Shown here one piece after another: positions 8,758-17,705 of a DNA stretch of 64,000 nt. The notes beneath the pieces are model-generated. The model searched no databases. It saw only the letters and a program-made list of their open reading frames with translations, and had not been told where the DNA came from. The DNA lies in assembly GCF_028595265.1 (NCBI RefSeq), contig NZ_JAQQXP010000002.1, forward strand, positions 124,001 to 188,000, in the 5' to 3' direction. The DNA is from Alteromonas gilva (lineage in GTDB: Bacteria; Pseudomonadota; Gammaproteobacteria; Enterobacterales; Alteromonadaceae). How positions within the stretch are numbered: the first letter of the stretch is position 1; every line of letters begins with the position of its first letter. Position numbers and translations under genes: made by a program.

Positions 8758-9579
8758 TTAACCCGACAATGCGGTCAGGTGACGTAAAAACAGCGAGAAC
8801 AACTCAGAGTTAGAACGCAGGTTAAGCTTGGCGTATACCTTGGCGCGATGAACGCGTTCTGTGCCCGGTGAAATACACAGCTTATCTGCCGCAGCCTGAG
8901 AGGAATAGCCGGAGATAATAAGTTTGGCAATGTCTTTTTCACGTTCAGTTAATACGCCTTCACCAAAATTATCCAGCACCTCTTTTACTCGCTGGTTAAC
9001 ATGGCGTGATAAAGCGACTGCATCAGGTGCAACATGGCGACCACTGAGGTGGTAGTGTTTATTGACCAACTCCAGTATTAACGTTTCGAGGGCGTATAAG
9101 CTGGCCAGATCGCCGCTGCTGAAGGCCGGGTTAGGTGCGTGGCGCCCCAGGCCTAACTGAATGTGCACTCCCGGTGCCGGCACGCAAAATACATAGGCTA
9201 AGTCCTCTATCTGGCTGGGCTGGTAATAAGATTTGTAAAGCGCTGACTGACGAAAGTTATCGGGCATGAGTGCCGACCATAAATAGACGCCGGGCGGTGC
9301 GTTATCGATAACACCACGGTAGGACGGACTGGCCACATAAGTGCCATCCATAAAACGAGCAAAAAAGAGTGTCCGTTCGCGCTCTGTGAGGGCTTCGAAC
9401 AGCAGAGTAGGCGGCCGATCTTGGGCGTAAGCAATAACCGATACGCTATCGACCGCTAAAAAACCACAAACCCACTCGATGAGGGCGGCGTAAAAACCGT
9501 TACCATCGAGCTCACGAACTACCCCGGGCAGTTGTTCCAGCGCTTTTTGCAGGGAGGGCTGTGCAGACAGAGTGGCCAT
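8758..9579 (-). CDS. LuxR-type (GerE) helix-turn-helix regulator
   Basis: This 273-aa protein has a C-terminal GerE/LuxR DNA-binding domain at about residues 209-262 (LTEREKDIAKLIISG, then a CISPGTERVHRAKVYAKL recognition region). The N-terminal 200 residues have no motif I can name. They contain no phospho-acceptor receiver signature and are not an obvious acyl-homoserine-lactone domain. Its ATG overlaps the stop of the upstream LysR gene (TAATG), so the two regulators form a translationally coupled pair at the edge of the catabolic island. Control of the neighbouring TonB receptor operon is inferred from this position. Confidence 0.8.
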   Translation of the reverse strand: MATLSAQPSLQKALEQLPGVVRELDGNGFYAALIEWVCGFLAVDSVSVIAYAQDRPPTLLFEALTERERTLFFARFMDGTYVASPSYRGVIDNAPPGVYLWSALMPDNFRQSALYKSYYQPSQIEDLAYVFCVPAPGVHIQLGLGRHAPNPAFSSGDLASLYALETLILELVNKHYHLSGRHVAPDAVALSRHVNQRVKEVLDNFGEGVLTEREKDIAKLIISGYSSQAAADKLCISPGTERVHRAKVYAKLNLRSNSELFSLFLRHLTALSG

Positions 9580-10484
9580 TAGCGATCGTCTTTATGGGTG
9601 AGTAACCATTTACGAAACTGGCGGATGGCGTAATCTTCCTGGCGCTCTTCGGGGTAAAGCATGTAGAAGCATTCATCTGGCGTGTAAGTTTCGTAACAGG
9701 CCAAAATCAGCTCGCCGGAGGCCAGTGCGTCTTTGACTAAATACTCCGGGAATATCGACACGCCCAAATGACTTTTAACAGCCTGCAGCAAATACATGAA
9801 GTACTCAAAGTTTTGCCCGCCCATTTGTGAAATTTCTTTGTCGGTTAAGCCCGCTTTTCGCAGCCATTCGTCGGTGGTTGAAATCGCACTGCTTTGATGA
9901 ATAAAGTTGAACTGGGTTACGTCACCCATGGTGCGTGCAGGCTGCCGGCCTTTCATATAGCGGGGGGTAGAAACCGCCAGGTAAGTATCGCGGCGATAGG
10001 GCTCAGCTTTGTAGTGGGGCCAGTCACCGTTGCCCCATAAAATAGCGAAATCGCTTTTGCGGGTGTTACGGGTCACGGTTTCGTAATCGGTGCCAAGGGT
10101 AATTTCGATGTCGGGATAGTTTACGTAAAACTCGGTTAAGCGTGGCATTAACCAGGCAATGGCAAAGGTCGGCTCGGTAACGACTTTGAGCTCCACGGCT
10201 TGTTTTGATATTTCATTTAACGAAATCTTTTGTGTGATCGTATCCAGGCTCTTGAGTATTTTGTGAACTTCCTGAGCGTATTGCTCCCCCACGGGGGTCA
10301 GGCTTAACTGGTTGTCGTAGCGATAAAACAGCGGACGACCAATGAATTCTTCAAGATTTTTCACCTGCCGGCTCACGGCACTTTGGGTCAGATGCAAGGC
10401 GTCTCCGGCATAGGTCATATTAAGATGACGGGCGACTTCGTCAAAACACTGTAAAGAAGTAATACTCGGCAGTTTTCGGGCCAT
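9579..10484 (-). CDS. LysR-family regulator, GcvA-like
   Basis: This is a LysR-type regulator of about 301 aa. The start at 10484 gives MARKLPSITSLQCFDEVARH, the usual LysR N-terminus, and is preceded by AAGAGG at suitable spacing. A longer reading frame from 10580 adds an N-terminal tail that does not fit the family. The helix-turn-helix occupies about residues 7-65 and the effector domain the rest. It is divergent from the TonB receptor gene across a 413-bp region containing a CATTCCA dyad. It is co-transcribed with the LuxR-type gene. Its likely target is the TonB-receptor/sulfotransferase operon. Confidence 0.85.
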   Translation of the reverse strand: MARKLPSITSLQCFDEVARHLNMTYAGDALHLTQSAVSRQVKNLEEFIGRPLFYRYDNQLSLTPVGEQYAQEVHKILKSLDTITQKISLNEISKQAVELKVVTEPTFAIAWLMPRLTEFYVNYPDIEITLGTDYETVTRNTRKSDFAILWGNGDWPHYKAEPYRRDTYLAVSTPRYMKGRQPARTMGDVTQFNFIHQSSAISTTDEWLRKAGLTDKEISQMGGQNFEYFMYLLQAVKSHLGVSIFPEYLVKDALASGELILACYETYTPDECFYMLYPEERQEDYAIRQFRKWLLTHKDDR

Positions 10485-10897
10485 TAAAACACCTCTTCTT
10501 AACGGTTGGGCGACACCTGAGTGCCGTTGATACCCGGTTAGGCAGTTGAATGCAGACCCGTCTGGCAGGCGCATCAGCATTGGTTGATGATAGTTTGCAT
10601 GGCAACGGGCAGTGGTAAATACCTACCGCAACCGGCAGCGACCTCCGCTTAAAACGGCGGGCTACTCAACCCATCACCAGGCTTTACAGCATACCACGAA
10701 CCCTTCTTTTCGCACCTACCATTGTGAGCTGTATTGTCGGCAAAACACGCTCAAGTTGTGGCATTCCATTTTGGAATGATGCTACAAGTTTTGATCGTTT
10801 GCTGGTGTCTCGTTGCCCCCCTAGTATGGATTTGCCAAAACGAAAAACTATAAAAATAACCGTCCTCAAACACTAATTCTTTATTGGGAAGCAAGAA
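10485..10897. other. 413-bp divergent promoter region
   Basis: No gene is supported here. The region separates the LysR/LuxR pair from the TonB receptor operon. It holds one clear dyad (10762-10778) extended by partly matching outer arms. The minus-strand frame at 10684-10869 has no ribosome site and is rejected. Confidence 0.5.
10762..10778. promoter_or_regulatory. CATTCCA dyad upstream of the TonB receptor, candidate operator
   Basis: CATTCCA-TTT-TGGAATG is a perfect 7-bp-arm dyad. Flanking bases extend it imperfectly (AAGTTGT.GC on the left, GC.ACAAGTT on the right). It lies 120 bp before the receptor start and in the gap shared with a LysR gene, so it is a candidate LysR or LuxR-type binding site. 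Confidence 0.5.
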
Positions 10898-13273
10898 ATG
10901 TTGAAGCTGAGTAAAGTGAATATCGCCATCAGTTGTGCGTTGCTGGGATTACCTTTGTGTTCCCTTGCCCAGACTACGCCAAACGATGCATCAGACACTC
11001 CGGAATCAAGCAATCTGGAAGTGATTAGCGTGACCGCTACCCGCCGTGAGACCACGATTCAGGAAGTGCCATACAGTATTTCGGCTTATGGTGGTAAGTC
11101 CCTGCAGGAAAATGGAATTACCGATTTTTCTACCCTGGCCCGCAATATTCCCGGCCTTACCTTAAATGACGTAGGTCGCGGTAAAAACGGCATCTCAAAC
11201 AGTATTTTTATCCGTGGTATTAATGCCAATGCCTCCAATGCTGAGAACTTCGGTTCTAAAACAGACCCTGCGGTGTCGGTCTATTTGGGTGAAACGCCCA
11301 TGTCGGCCAACCTGGAGTTGCGCGACATCAACCGGGTAGAGGTGTTACGCGGTCCACAGTCGACTTTGTATGGTTCGGGATCATTAAGCGGCACCTTACG
11401 TTACATTCCAAACAAGCCGCAGTTCGATACTGTCAGTGGTACAGTCAATGGCAAGCTGGCGAAAAACGCCGAGTCTGACGGCACTGACTTTGATGGCGAT
11501 GTGGTTATGAACATCCCCCTGTCTGACACCTTTGCCATACGTGGTGTGGTCGCTAAACTGCATAACGCTGGCTACATTGACGCTGACTACCTGGAAGGCC
11601 TGGATGACAATAACCAGCCTACCGGCGAGGTCTTTTCCGCGGATGACATAAACGAAGAAGATGTCATGATGGCGCGGATTGCCGCCCGTTGGGTACCGTC
11701 TGCACAAACCGATATTCTGCTTAGTCATGCATATCAAAAAGATGATATCAAAGGCTCTACGGCCACCTCTGAAGGGCTCGACGGGTATAACACCGGTGCC
11801 AAGTTAATCGGTGACTTTGAACGTGAAGTATCAATCACCTCACTGGTTATTGATCATGAGTTAGGCGACTCAGCGATGCTGACTTCATCTACCTCATTGA
11901 CCCAAAATGACGCCACTAACATGCACGATCAAAGTTATGGCTATGCTTATCAGAGCTTTTGGGAGTTTTACGCTGGTATTCCCCGCGAAGTTGTCCGCGG
12001 CATAAAAAGCTACAAAACTGACACCTTTACCCAGGAAGTGCGGGTAACCGGCTCGCTGGATAATATTGACTGGCTTGCCGGCGGCTATTATGCCGAGCAG
12101 GATTACGACGAAACTGCCGAGGACTATATCTACGGCGTGGATACTTTTTATGGTATCACCAACCCTGCTGCGCCCGATCTGGGGTATCGCAACATTCAGG
12201 CTACTGAGTTTACTGACCGGGCGGTCTTTGGCGAACTGACCTACTTCATTACCGATGAATGGCAGATCACCGGTGGCTTGCGCTATTTTGATCAGGACTT
12301 CTATGCATTTCAGTCAGTGATATTACCGCCCTGTGGGTCGTTCTGCGGTGAAGGAGAGCTGGGGTATAGCTCCGGCGAAGGACAGCGCAGTTTTTCCGAT
12401 ACCCTGTATCGGTTAAATACCTCTTTTGATATTGATGCTGACACTAAAGTGTACCTGAATATTGCTCAAGGGTTCCGCCACGGCGGTGCGAATGGTGCGC
12501 CGGTGGATGATTTATCTACTGAGCAGATCGAGGGCGGCGTGTATGCCGAGCATCCGGATTATCTGTACTTTGACCCCGATAAAACCACCAACTATGAACT
12601 GGGCGCCAAAGGCCTGCTGCTTAACGGTGAGGTAAACTACTCGCTGGCGGTGTTTTACATAGACTGGCAGGATCCTATTCTTAACTTTAAGACTCCAAAT
12701 GGTGGCTTTCCGGTTATGTTTAACGCCGACGAGGCCGAGTCACGCGGACTGGAGCTGGAAGTTAATGCAAAGCTGAGTCATTCGGTTAAATTAAATCTGG
12801 GCTGGAGTTATACCGAGGCTGAATTGACCGAAGACTTCGTGCAACCCAATGTGGCAGGCGGGGAAGCGTCATTTGCGGTAATCGCCAACGCTGGCGACGT
12901 TATGCCCGGTGTACCAAAGAATACGGTTGTAGCGAGCTTAATCCACAGCACTGAGGTGCTCAACGGAGTAGCCATGAATAGCCGTATCGGGCTGTCCTAC
13001 AAGGGCAGTTTTATTACCGGCTATGACTCGCTCAGCAACGATAAAATCGATAGCTCGACCCTTCTCAACGCCTCAGTGGCAATAAGCAAAGACGATTGGA
13101 CAATACGTCTGTTTGCCGACAACCTGACAAATCGTGATGATATGACCAGCAGTGCCAGTGACGAGATTTACTCTGGTGAAAAGTTTGGTCTGCAGTATCC
13201 CGATCAGCTCGGCGATCCGGCTTATCGCGTTCGTCCGCGTACTATTGGTGTGTCGGCTAGCTATTCGTTCTGA
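10898..13273 (+). CDS. TonB-dependent outer-membrane receptor
   Basis: This 791-aa protein is an outer-membrane active transporter. It has a signal peptide (cleavage near LCSLA-Q, residues 23-25), a TonB-box-like segment EVISVTATR at about 42-50, a plug domain to about residue 200 (IFIRGINAN and VEVLRGPQSTLYGSG segments) and a 22-strand barrel ending in the aromatic C-terminus VSASYSF. The lineage resembles receptors for organic nutrients in Alteromonadales and sphingomonads more than the classical siderophore group. It is the first gene of a run with a TPR-sulfotransferase and a TIM-barrel protein. The ligand is unknown. The downstream enzymes suggest a nitrogenous, perhaps guanidino-bearing, compound. 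Confidence 0.92.
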   Translation: MLKLSKVNIAISCALLGLPLCSLAQTTPNDASDTPESSNLEVISVTATRRETTIQEVPYSISAYGGKSLQENGITDFSTLARNIPGLTLNDVGRGKNGISNSIFIRGINANASNAENFGSKTDPAVSVYLGETPMSANLELRDINRVEVLRGPQSTLYGSGSLSGTLRYIPNKPQFDTVSGTVNGKLAKNAESDGTDFDGDVVMNIPLSDTFAIRGVVAKLHNAGYIDADYLEGLDDNNQPTGEVFSADDINEEDVMMARIAARWVPSAQTDILLSHAYQKDDIKGSTATSEGLDGYNTGAKLIGDFEREVSITSLVIDHELGDSAMLTSSTSLTQNDATNMHDQSYGYAYQSFWEFYAGIPREVVRGIKSYKTDTFTQEVRVTGSLDNIDWLAGGYYAEQDYDETAEDYIYGVDTFYGITNPAAPDLGYRNIQATEFTDRAVFGELTYFITDEWQITGGLRYFDQDFYAFQSVILPPCGSFCGEGELGYSSGEGQRSFSDTLYRLNTSFDIDADTKVYLNIAQGFRHGGANGAPVDDLSTEQIEGGVYAEHPDYLYFDPDKTTNYELGAKGLLLNGEVNYSLAVFYIDWQDPILNFKTPNGGFPVMFNADEAESRGLELEVNAKLSHSVKLNLGWSYTEAELTEDFVQPNVAGGEASFAVIANAGDVMPGVPKNTVVASLIHSTEVLNGVAMNSRIGLSYKGSFITGYDSLSNDKIDSSTLLNASVAISKDDWTIRLFADNLTNRDDMTSSASDEIYSGEKFGLQYPDQLGDPAYRVRPRTIGVSASYSF

Positions 13274-13353
13274 TCCAGTGCCCGGTGCACAGCCTGACTG
13301 TTGGTCAGCTTGTGCAACGGGTTTGTTCAGCTACCTGTCGTCGGAGTGTATAA

Positions 13354-14967
13354 ATGAATACAGCAAATCGCCTTAGCGCTATCAGTAAACTGCTGGACAA
13401 GGGCAACCTTGATACGGCAGCGGCTGACTGTATTCAAGTGGTAAAAGAATACCCGGATGACGCAGCTGCCTGGGTGTTGTTGTCTGAAATCAGTGCTCGC
13501 TTAAAACAGCATCGTATGGCGATAAACAGCGCCCTGAAAGCGCTCAGTATTGACCCTGACAACAGCCAGTATCTGCTGCATCTGGCTCGCTTATACAGCG
13601 GTTTAAGCGCCTGGCAGGCGAGCCGAAAAGTACTGCGGAAGTTACATGCTTCAATGGCATCGCTTACCGTTGAAGAACGCCTTGAACTGGCTTTGTTGTA
13701 TTACCAAAGTGGTCAAATCGACGGGGCAATCGAACTTTATCAACAGGTAATTAATAGCGAGCCTGAAAACCATCAGGTGCGCTATAACCTGGCGTCATTA
13801 CAACGCTATACCGGCGATCTCAACAGCGCCGCGGCTAACCTGGAAACGGTAATAGCGGCGCATCCTGAAGACTATGAAGCCTGCAGCGCGCTGGCTCATG
13901 TTAAACCGCACCCAGAGCCGCGAAGTGTGCTGGAACAATTAACCCGCTGCCAGCGTTATTATGAGGATAGCGGGTCAGAAGCGGCTAAGGCCGCTCTGGC
14001 ATCACTTTACTATGGTAAAGGAAAGGTACTCGAAGATGCCCGGCAGTACCCGGCAGCGTTTGCGGCCTATGCAACGGGCGCGGCCCTTAAACGCGACTTA
14101 CAGCGTTTTACTGTTAGCGATGAGCTCGCCCGGATTAACGCTATGCAACGTCTGGTCAGTAACGGTGACTTTGCTGCGCCAACCCAAAGCGGTAGTGATG
14201 GTCCGGTGTTTATTGTTGGTATGCCTCGCACCGGCACCACAGTTGTTGAGGGGATTTTGGGCAGCCATTCTAAAGTGAAGCGTGGCGGCGAGCTTAACTA
14301 TCTACCCATGACCATTCTGGAAGCTGCCGGTGGTAGCTGGGCGGACGGGCCTCAGTCGATAACGGCCGGGACCCTCGCCAACATCGCTAACGCAGATATG
14401 AACGCTATTGGCCAACGGTATATGGCGCTCAGTGGTGATTACCTCAATTGCCAGGGAGTATTCACCGATAAACTGCCGCTTAACGCGCTATTTGTGCCGA
14501 TTATTTTAAGTGCCATACCCAACGCGCGGGTAGTACAGGTAGAGCGCAATGCAATGGATACCGCGTTGAGCAATTTTAAAATGCTGTTTAAGCACGGGTA
14601 TGACTACTCATATTCACTCGATGATATCGGCGCTTATGTGCCGGCTTACCAACGAATGATCAAGCAGTGGCAAGAGACCTATCCACAACGAATATTAACC
14701 TTACGCTACGAACACCTTGTGGCCCGACCGGAGGAGGTCGGTCGTCGGCTGACAGAGTTCTGTGAGCTGCCGTGGGAACCTGCTTGTTTGCAATTCCATC
14801 AACAACCGGGTGCCACACAAACGGCCAGTGCCAGCCAGGTGACAGAGTCATTGCATAACCGTTACGTGGGGCAATGGCGGCGATTTAAAGAGCCCCTCAC
14901 AACACTTAAGAAAAAGTGGCAAACACAGCGGCTCAGTGCGTTAACTGAAGAGGATGTAAAATGGTAA
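13354..14967 (+). CDS. TPR-repeat sulfotransferase-family protein
   Basis: The N-terminal half (about residues 1-250) is a tetratricopeptide-repeat array with recurring AxxxLxxxPxN/D patterns. The C-terminal half is a sulfotransferase domain. Its PAPS-binding loop VFIVGMPRTGTT begins at about residue 284, and a second conserved region, RVVQVERNAMDTALSNFK, matches the 3'-phosphate-binding segment. Proteins of this fusion type often sit beside TonB receptors in marine bacteria, but their substrates are mostly unknown. No signal peptide is visible, so it should be cytoplasmic. The start has GGAG 9 nt upstream. Its last 7 nt overlap the next gene, which implies coupled translation. Confidence 0.87.
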   Translation: MNTANRLSAISKLLDKGNLDTAAADCIQVVKEYPDDAAAWVLLSEISARLKQHRMAINSALKALSIDPDNSQYLLHLARLYSGLSAWQASRKVLRKLHASMASLTVEERLELALLYYQSGQIDGAIELYQQVINSEPENHQVRYNLASLQRYTGDLNSAAANLETVIAAHPEDYEACSALAHVKPHPEPRSVLEQLTRCQRYYEDSGSEAAKAALASLYYGKGKVLEDARQYPAAFAAYATGAALKRDLQRFTVSDELARINAMQRLVSNGDFAAPTQSGSDGPVFIVGMPRTGTTVVEGILGSHSKVKRGGELNYLPMTILEAAGGSWADGPQSITAGTLANIANADMNAIGQRYMALSGDYLNCQGVFTDKLPLNALFVPIILSAIPNARVVQVERNAMDTALSNFKMLFKHGYDYSYSLDDIGAYVPAYQRMIKQWQETYPQRILTLRYEHLVARPEEVGRRLTEFCELPWEPACLQFHQQPGATQTASASQVTESLHNRYVGQWRRFKEPLTTLKKKWQTQRLSALTEEDVKW

Positions 14968-15827
14968 CACTGGATGTATTTCAGTCTATGTGGGCAATGG
15001 AGTTTAAACGCCCGGATGGGTTTGAATGGACCCTGCGGGAAAAGATTGCCAGGATTGCTGGCGCTGGTTTTAAAGGGGTGAGCTTTGATATTGGCTACCA
15101 CAGCGAAGACACTATTCGTCAGGCAATGCCGCTGTTGCAGGAATTTGGTTTGGATCTTTGCTACAACGCGTTTGTAAAAAGCGTGCCCCATTACCGCGAA
15201 ATTGTTGATTTTGTGACGTCTCAGGCCGTTAAGCCGCGTTTTATTGCGATCGTGGGGCAAATCGAGCCATGGGACCTGCATGAGGTAGCGCAAACTACCC
15301 GGCAATGGCTGAACATTGGTGCCGCAGGCGGTGTAGAAACCCACGTTGAAGTACACCGTAACTGTATGACCAACGATTTACTTTTTACCCTGCAACTGAT
15401 GGACAAAGTGCCCGACTTGCTAATGGTGGCCGATTTGTCTCATGTACTTGTCAATCAGGAATGGTATTTGCCTCTTCATGAGCAAGCCCGGCAGCGCATA
15501 TCACAGTTTTTAAGCAAAGCCGAAGCGTTTCATGGACGCGTGGCAACCCGCGAGCAAATTCAAGTACCGATATTGTTCCCGCAACATAAGCCCTGGTTTG
15601 AGTTATTTAAGGGCTGGTGGCAGGAAGGGTTCGAAAAATGGATCGACCGTCACGGCGTCGAATCCGACCGGCGTTGTGTGTTCTTAAGTGAACTTGGCCC
15701 GCCGGTTTATGCTATAACCGGCGAGGATGGCTACGAACTGAGTGACCGCTGGGACGAAGCGCTACTGTTAAAAAAGACCGCTGAACAATTGTGGCAAGAC
15801 GCATTAAAGCGCCGCCGCCAGGCGTAA
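14961..15827 (+). CDS. Sugar-phosphate isomerase/epimerase-like TIM-barrel protein
   Basis: This 288-aa protein appears to be an AP-endonuclease-2/xylose-isomerase-like TIM barrel. An N-terminal strand region is followed by KIARIAGAGFKGVSFD, and acidic and His residues that would bind a divalent metal appear in GGVETHVEVHRN (Glu, His) and LLMVADLSHVLVN (Asp, His). Family members isomerise, epimerise or cleave small hydroxy or keto acids and sugars. The start codon lies within the end of the sulfotransferase gene (7-nt overlap), so the two are made together. The substrate is unknown. The following 255 bp before the decarboxylase gene hold nothing I recognise. Confidence 0.75.
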   Translation: MVTLDVFQSMWAMEFKRPDGFEWTLREKIARIAGAGFKGVSFDIGYHSEDTIRQAMPLLQEFGLDLCYNAFVKSVPHYREIVDFVTSQAVKPRFIAIVGQIEPWDLHEVAQTTRQWLNIGAAGGVETHVEVHRNCMTNDLLFTLQLMDKVPDLLMVADLSHVLVNQEWYLPLHEQARQRISQFLSKAEAFHGRVATREQIQVPILFPQHKPWFELFKGWWQEGFEKWIDRHGVESDRRCVFLSELGPPVYAITGEDGYELSDRWDEALLLKKTAEQLWQDALKRRRQA

Positions 15828-16082
15828 CCGCTTGTCATATGGCCAGAAGGACATTGACTGAGAATTCGGTTTCTGTGTGAGTGTTTAACTACGCGTCGTC
15901 GCCTCCGGGCACCGAAACTGTTCAGCCGGCTGCATCTACTTGGTGCAATAGCTTCGCCAGCGTTTAAAAAATCCCCAGCATGTTCGTGTTGGTCAGTACA
16001 AAGGTGCGACGTAAATGAAACCTGTCGCAGACAACTAATTCGGGGCGTAATGCGCACCCACAGGGAGACATAAGATAATACA

Positions 16083-17693
16083 ATGACAACGACAAAAACC
16101 TGTGGACAAGCTCTGGTAGAGCTTTTAAAAAATTACGGTGTCGACACTATTTTTGGTATTCCTGGTGTTCATACCATTGAGCTGTATCGTGGTTTGGAGA
16201 ACGCCAATCTTAAACATGTAACCCCGCGTCACGAGCAGGGCGCGGGCTTTATGGCTGATGGTTTTGCCCGTGTAACAGGGAAGCCGGGGGTGTGCTTTAT
16301 TATTACCGGCCCCGGCATGACCAATATTGTTACCGCCATGGGTCAGGCACTGCAAGACTCTGTGCCGATGTTGGTGATTTCATCGGTTAACCGCACGCAC
16401 CAGTTAGGTATGGGGGAGGGGCGTTTACATGAATTGCCGCACCAACAAGGTCTAACCTCGCAGGTGTGCCGGTTTAGTCATACATTGTTAAGCCCTGATA
16501 ACCTGCCAAAGGTCATGGCGCAGGCCTTTTCGGTGTTTAGCAGCCAGCGTCCGGGACCTGTGCATATTGAGATCCCTCTGGATGTATTAGCTCAGGATGC
16601 CAGTCATCTTGATGTCAGCGCCTGGCCACTGCCGGCGCCACCGGGACCAAACCCAGCCGCAATTACCGACGCTGTTGCTTTGCTCAGCACAGCGCAGCGT
16701 CCGTTAATGATATTAGGCGGCGGTGCCCGGCATGCAGGCGCGGCAGCCCAATCCCTGGCAGAGCGCTTAAATATGCCGGTTGTTAATACCTGTAATGCCA
16801 AGGGCGTAATGGCTAAAAATCACCCGCTTTGGGTGGGGAGCACGCCCTCGCACCCGGCAATCCGTAACGCCATTGAACAGCAGGCCGATGTGGTCATTGC
16901 CGTGGGCACTGAATTAGCCGAAACCGATTACGACTTCTTCTTTTTAGGTGACGTGGCCATGCAGGGGAAGGTCATTCGCGTCGATATCGACCCGGCTCAA
17001 TTACTGCGTAATCATCGCGCGGATGTGGCGGTGTATGCCGATGCCACGTTGGCCCTTGAGGCCATCTGTGAGCAACTGCCCGAAGCGCTAACCCAGGCGG
17101 GTAATAACCGTGTCAGTGCGTTGCGTGAAGCGGTGACCGATCTTAAAAAAGCACAGTACACGGCGTTTTTCGAGGTGATCGATGAGGTGCTTGGCGAGTG
17201 CGTTATTGTGGGCGACTCCACCCAACCCGCCTACTATGCCCAGGCCTATTATGAAACCGCTGCACCGGGACGTTATTTTCACTCGACCACCGGCTACGGC
17301 ACCTTAGGCTATGCGTTTCCGGCCGCTATTGGTGCAGCTATTGGGGCCGGTGAACTGCCGGTGATTGGTCTTACCGGTGATGGCGGCGGGCAGTTCTCAC
17401 TGAACGAAATTATCACCGCTGTAGAAAATCAGGTGCCGGTGATTTACGTGGTGTGGAATAACACCGGCCACGGTGAAATTCGCCGTTTTATGGACGATGC
17501 CAGCGTCGCGCGGGAAGGCGTGAATATAGCGCCACCTCAATATACAGCGTTGGCCGAATCGATGGGCTGCAAGGCATACCAGGCCGATACCCTTGAGCAA
17601 TTTTCCAGCGCGCTCAAAGCAGCCCGGCTGGCGGGTACCACGGCATTAATAAATGTCAGTGAGAGCGGCCTTAATGCCGGTTATGCGTTTTAA
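16083..17693 (+). CDS. ThDP-dependent 2-oxo acid decarboxylase, AruI-like (5-guanidino-2-oxopentanoate decarboxylase)
   Basis: AruI decarboxylates 2-ketoarginine to 4-guanidinobutyraldehyde in the arginine transaminase pathway of pseudomonads. This 536-aa enzyme keeps the AruI-type N-terminus (FGIPGVHTIELYRGL, then TPRHEQGAGFMADG with the ThDP-activating Glu near residue 50). The ThDP/Mg motif begins with GDGGGQFS at about 430 and ends in VVWNN. It lacks the FAD-site and regulatory features expected of biosynthetic acetolactate synthase. GGGAG is about 15 nt before the ATG. The guanidino substrate is my inference from family resemblance plus a neighbouring guanidino hydrolase. Another acetolactate-synthase-like activity remains possible. 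Confidence 0.8.
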   Translation: MTTTKTCGQALVELLKNYGVDTIFGIPGVHTIELYRGLENANLKHVTPRHEQGAGFMADGFARVTGKPGVCFIITGPGMTNIVTAMGQALQDSVPMLVISSVNRTHQLGMGEGRLHELPHQQGLTSQVCRFSHTLLSPDNLPKVMAQAFSVFSSQRPGPVHIEIPLDVLAQDASHLDVSAWPLPAPPGPNPAAITDAVALLSTAQRPLMILGGGARHAGAAAQSLAERLNMPVVNTCNAKGVMAKNHPLWVGSTPSHPAIRNAIEQQADVVIAVGTELAETDYDFFFLGDVAMQGKVIRVDIDPAQLLRNHRADVAVYADATLALEAICEQLPEALTQAGNNRVSALREAVTDLKKAQYTAFFEVIDEVLGECVIVGDSTQPAYYAQAYYETAAPGRYFHSTTGYGTLGYAFPAAIGAAIGAGELPVIGLTGDGGGQFSLNEIITAVENQVPVIYVVWNNTGHGEIRRFMDDASVAREGVNIAPPQYTALAESMGCKAYQADTLEQFSSALKAARLAGTTALINVSESGLNAGYAF

Positions 17694-17705
17694 GGAGACA
17701 AACTC

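Noticed and set aside
14862..15356. 164-aa minus-strand ORF across the sulfotransferase/TIM-barrel junction
   Set aside because: It is antisense to two well-supported genes and has no motif or ribosome site.
15828..16082. Possible guanidine-sensing riboswitch before the AruI-like gene
   Set aside because: I looked for the conserved hairpin motifs of the known guanidine riboswitch classes because of the proposed pathway and saw none. A covariance-model search would settle it.
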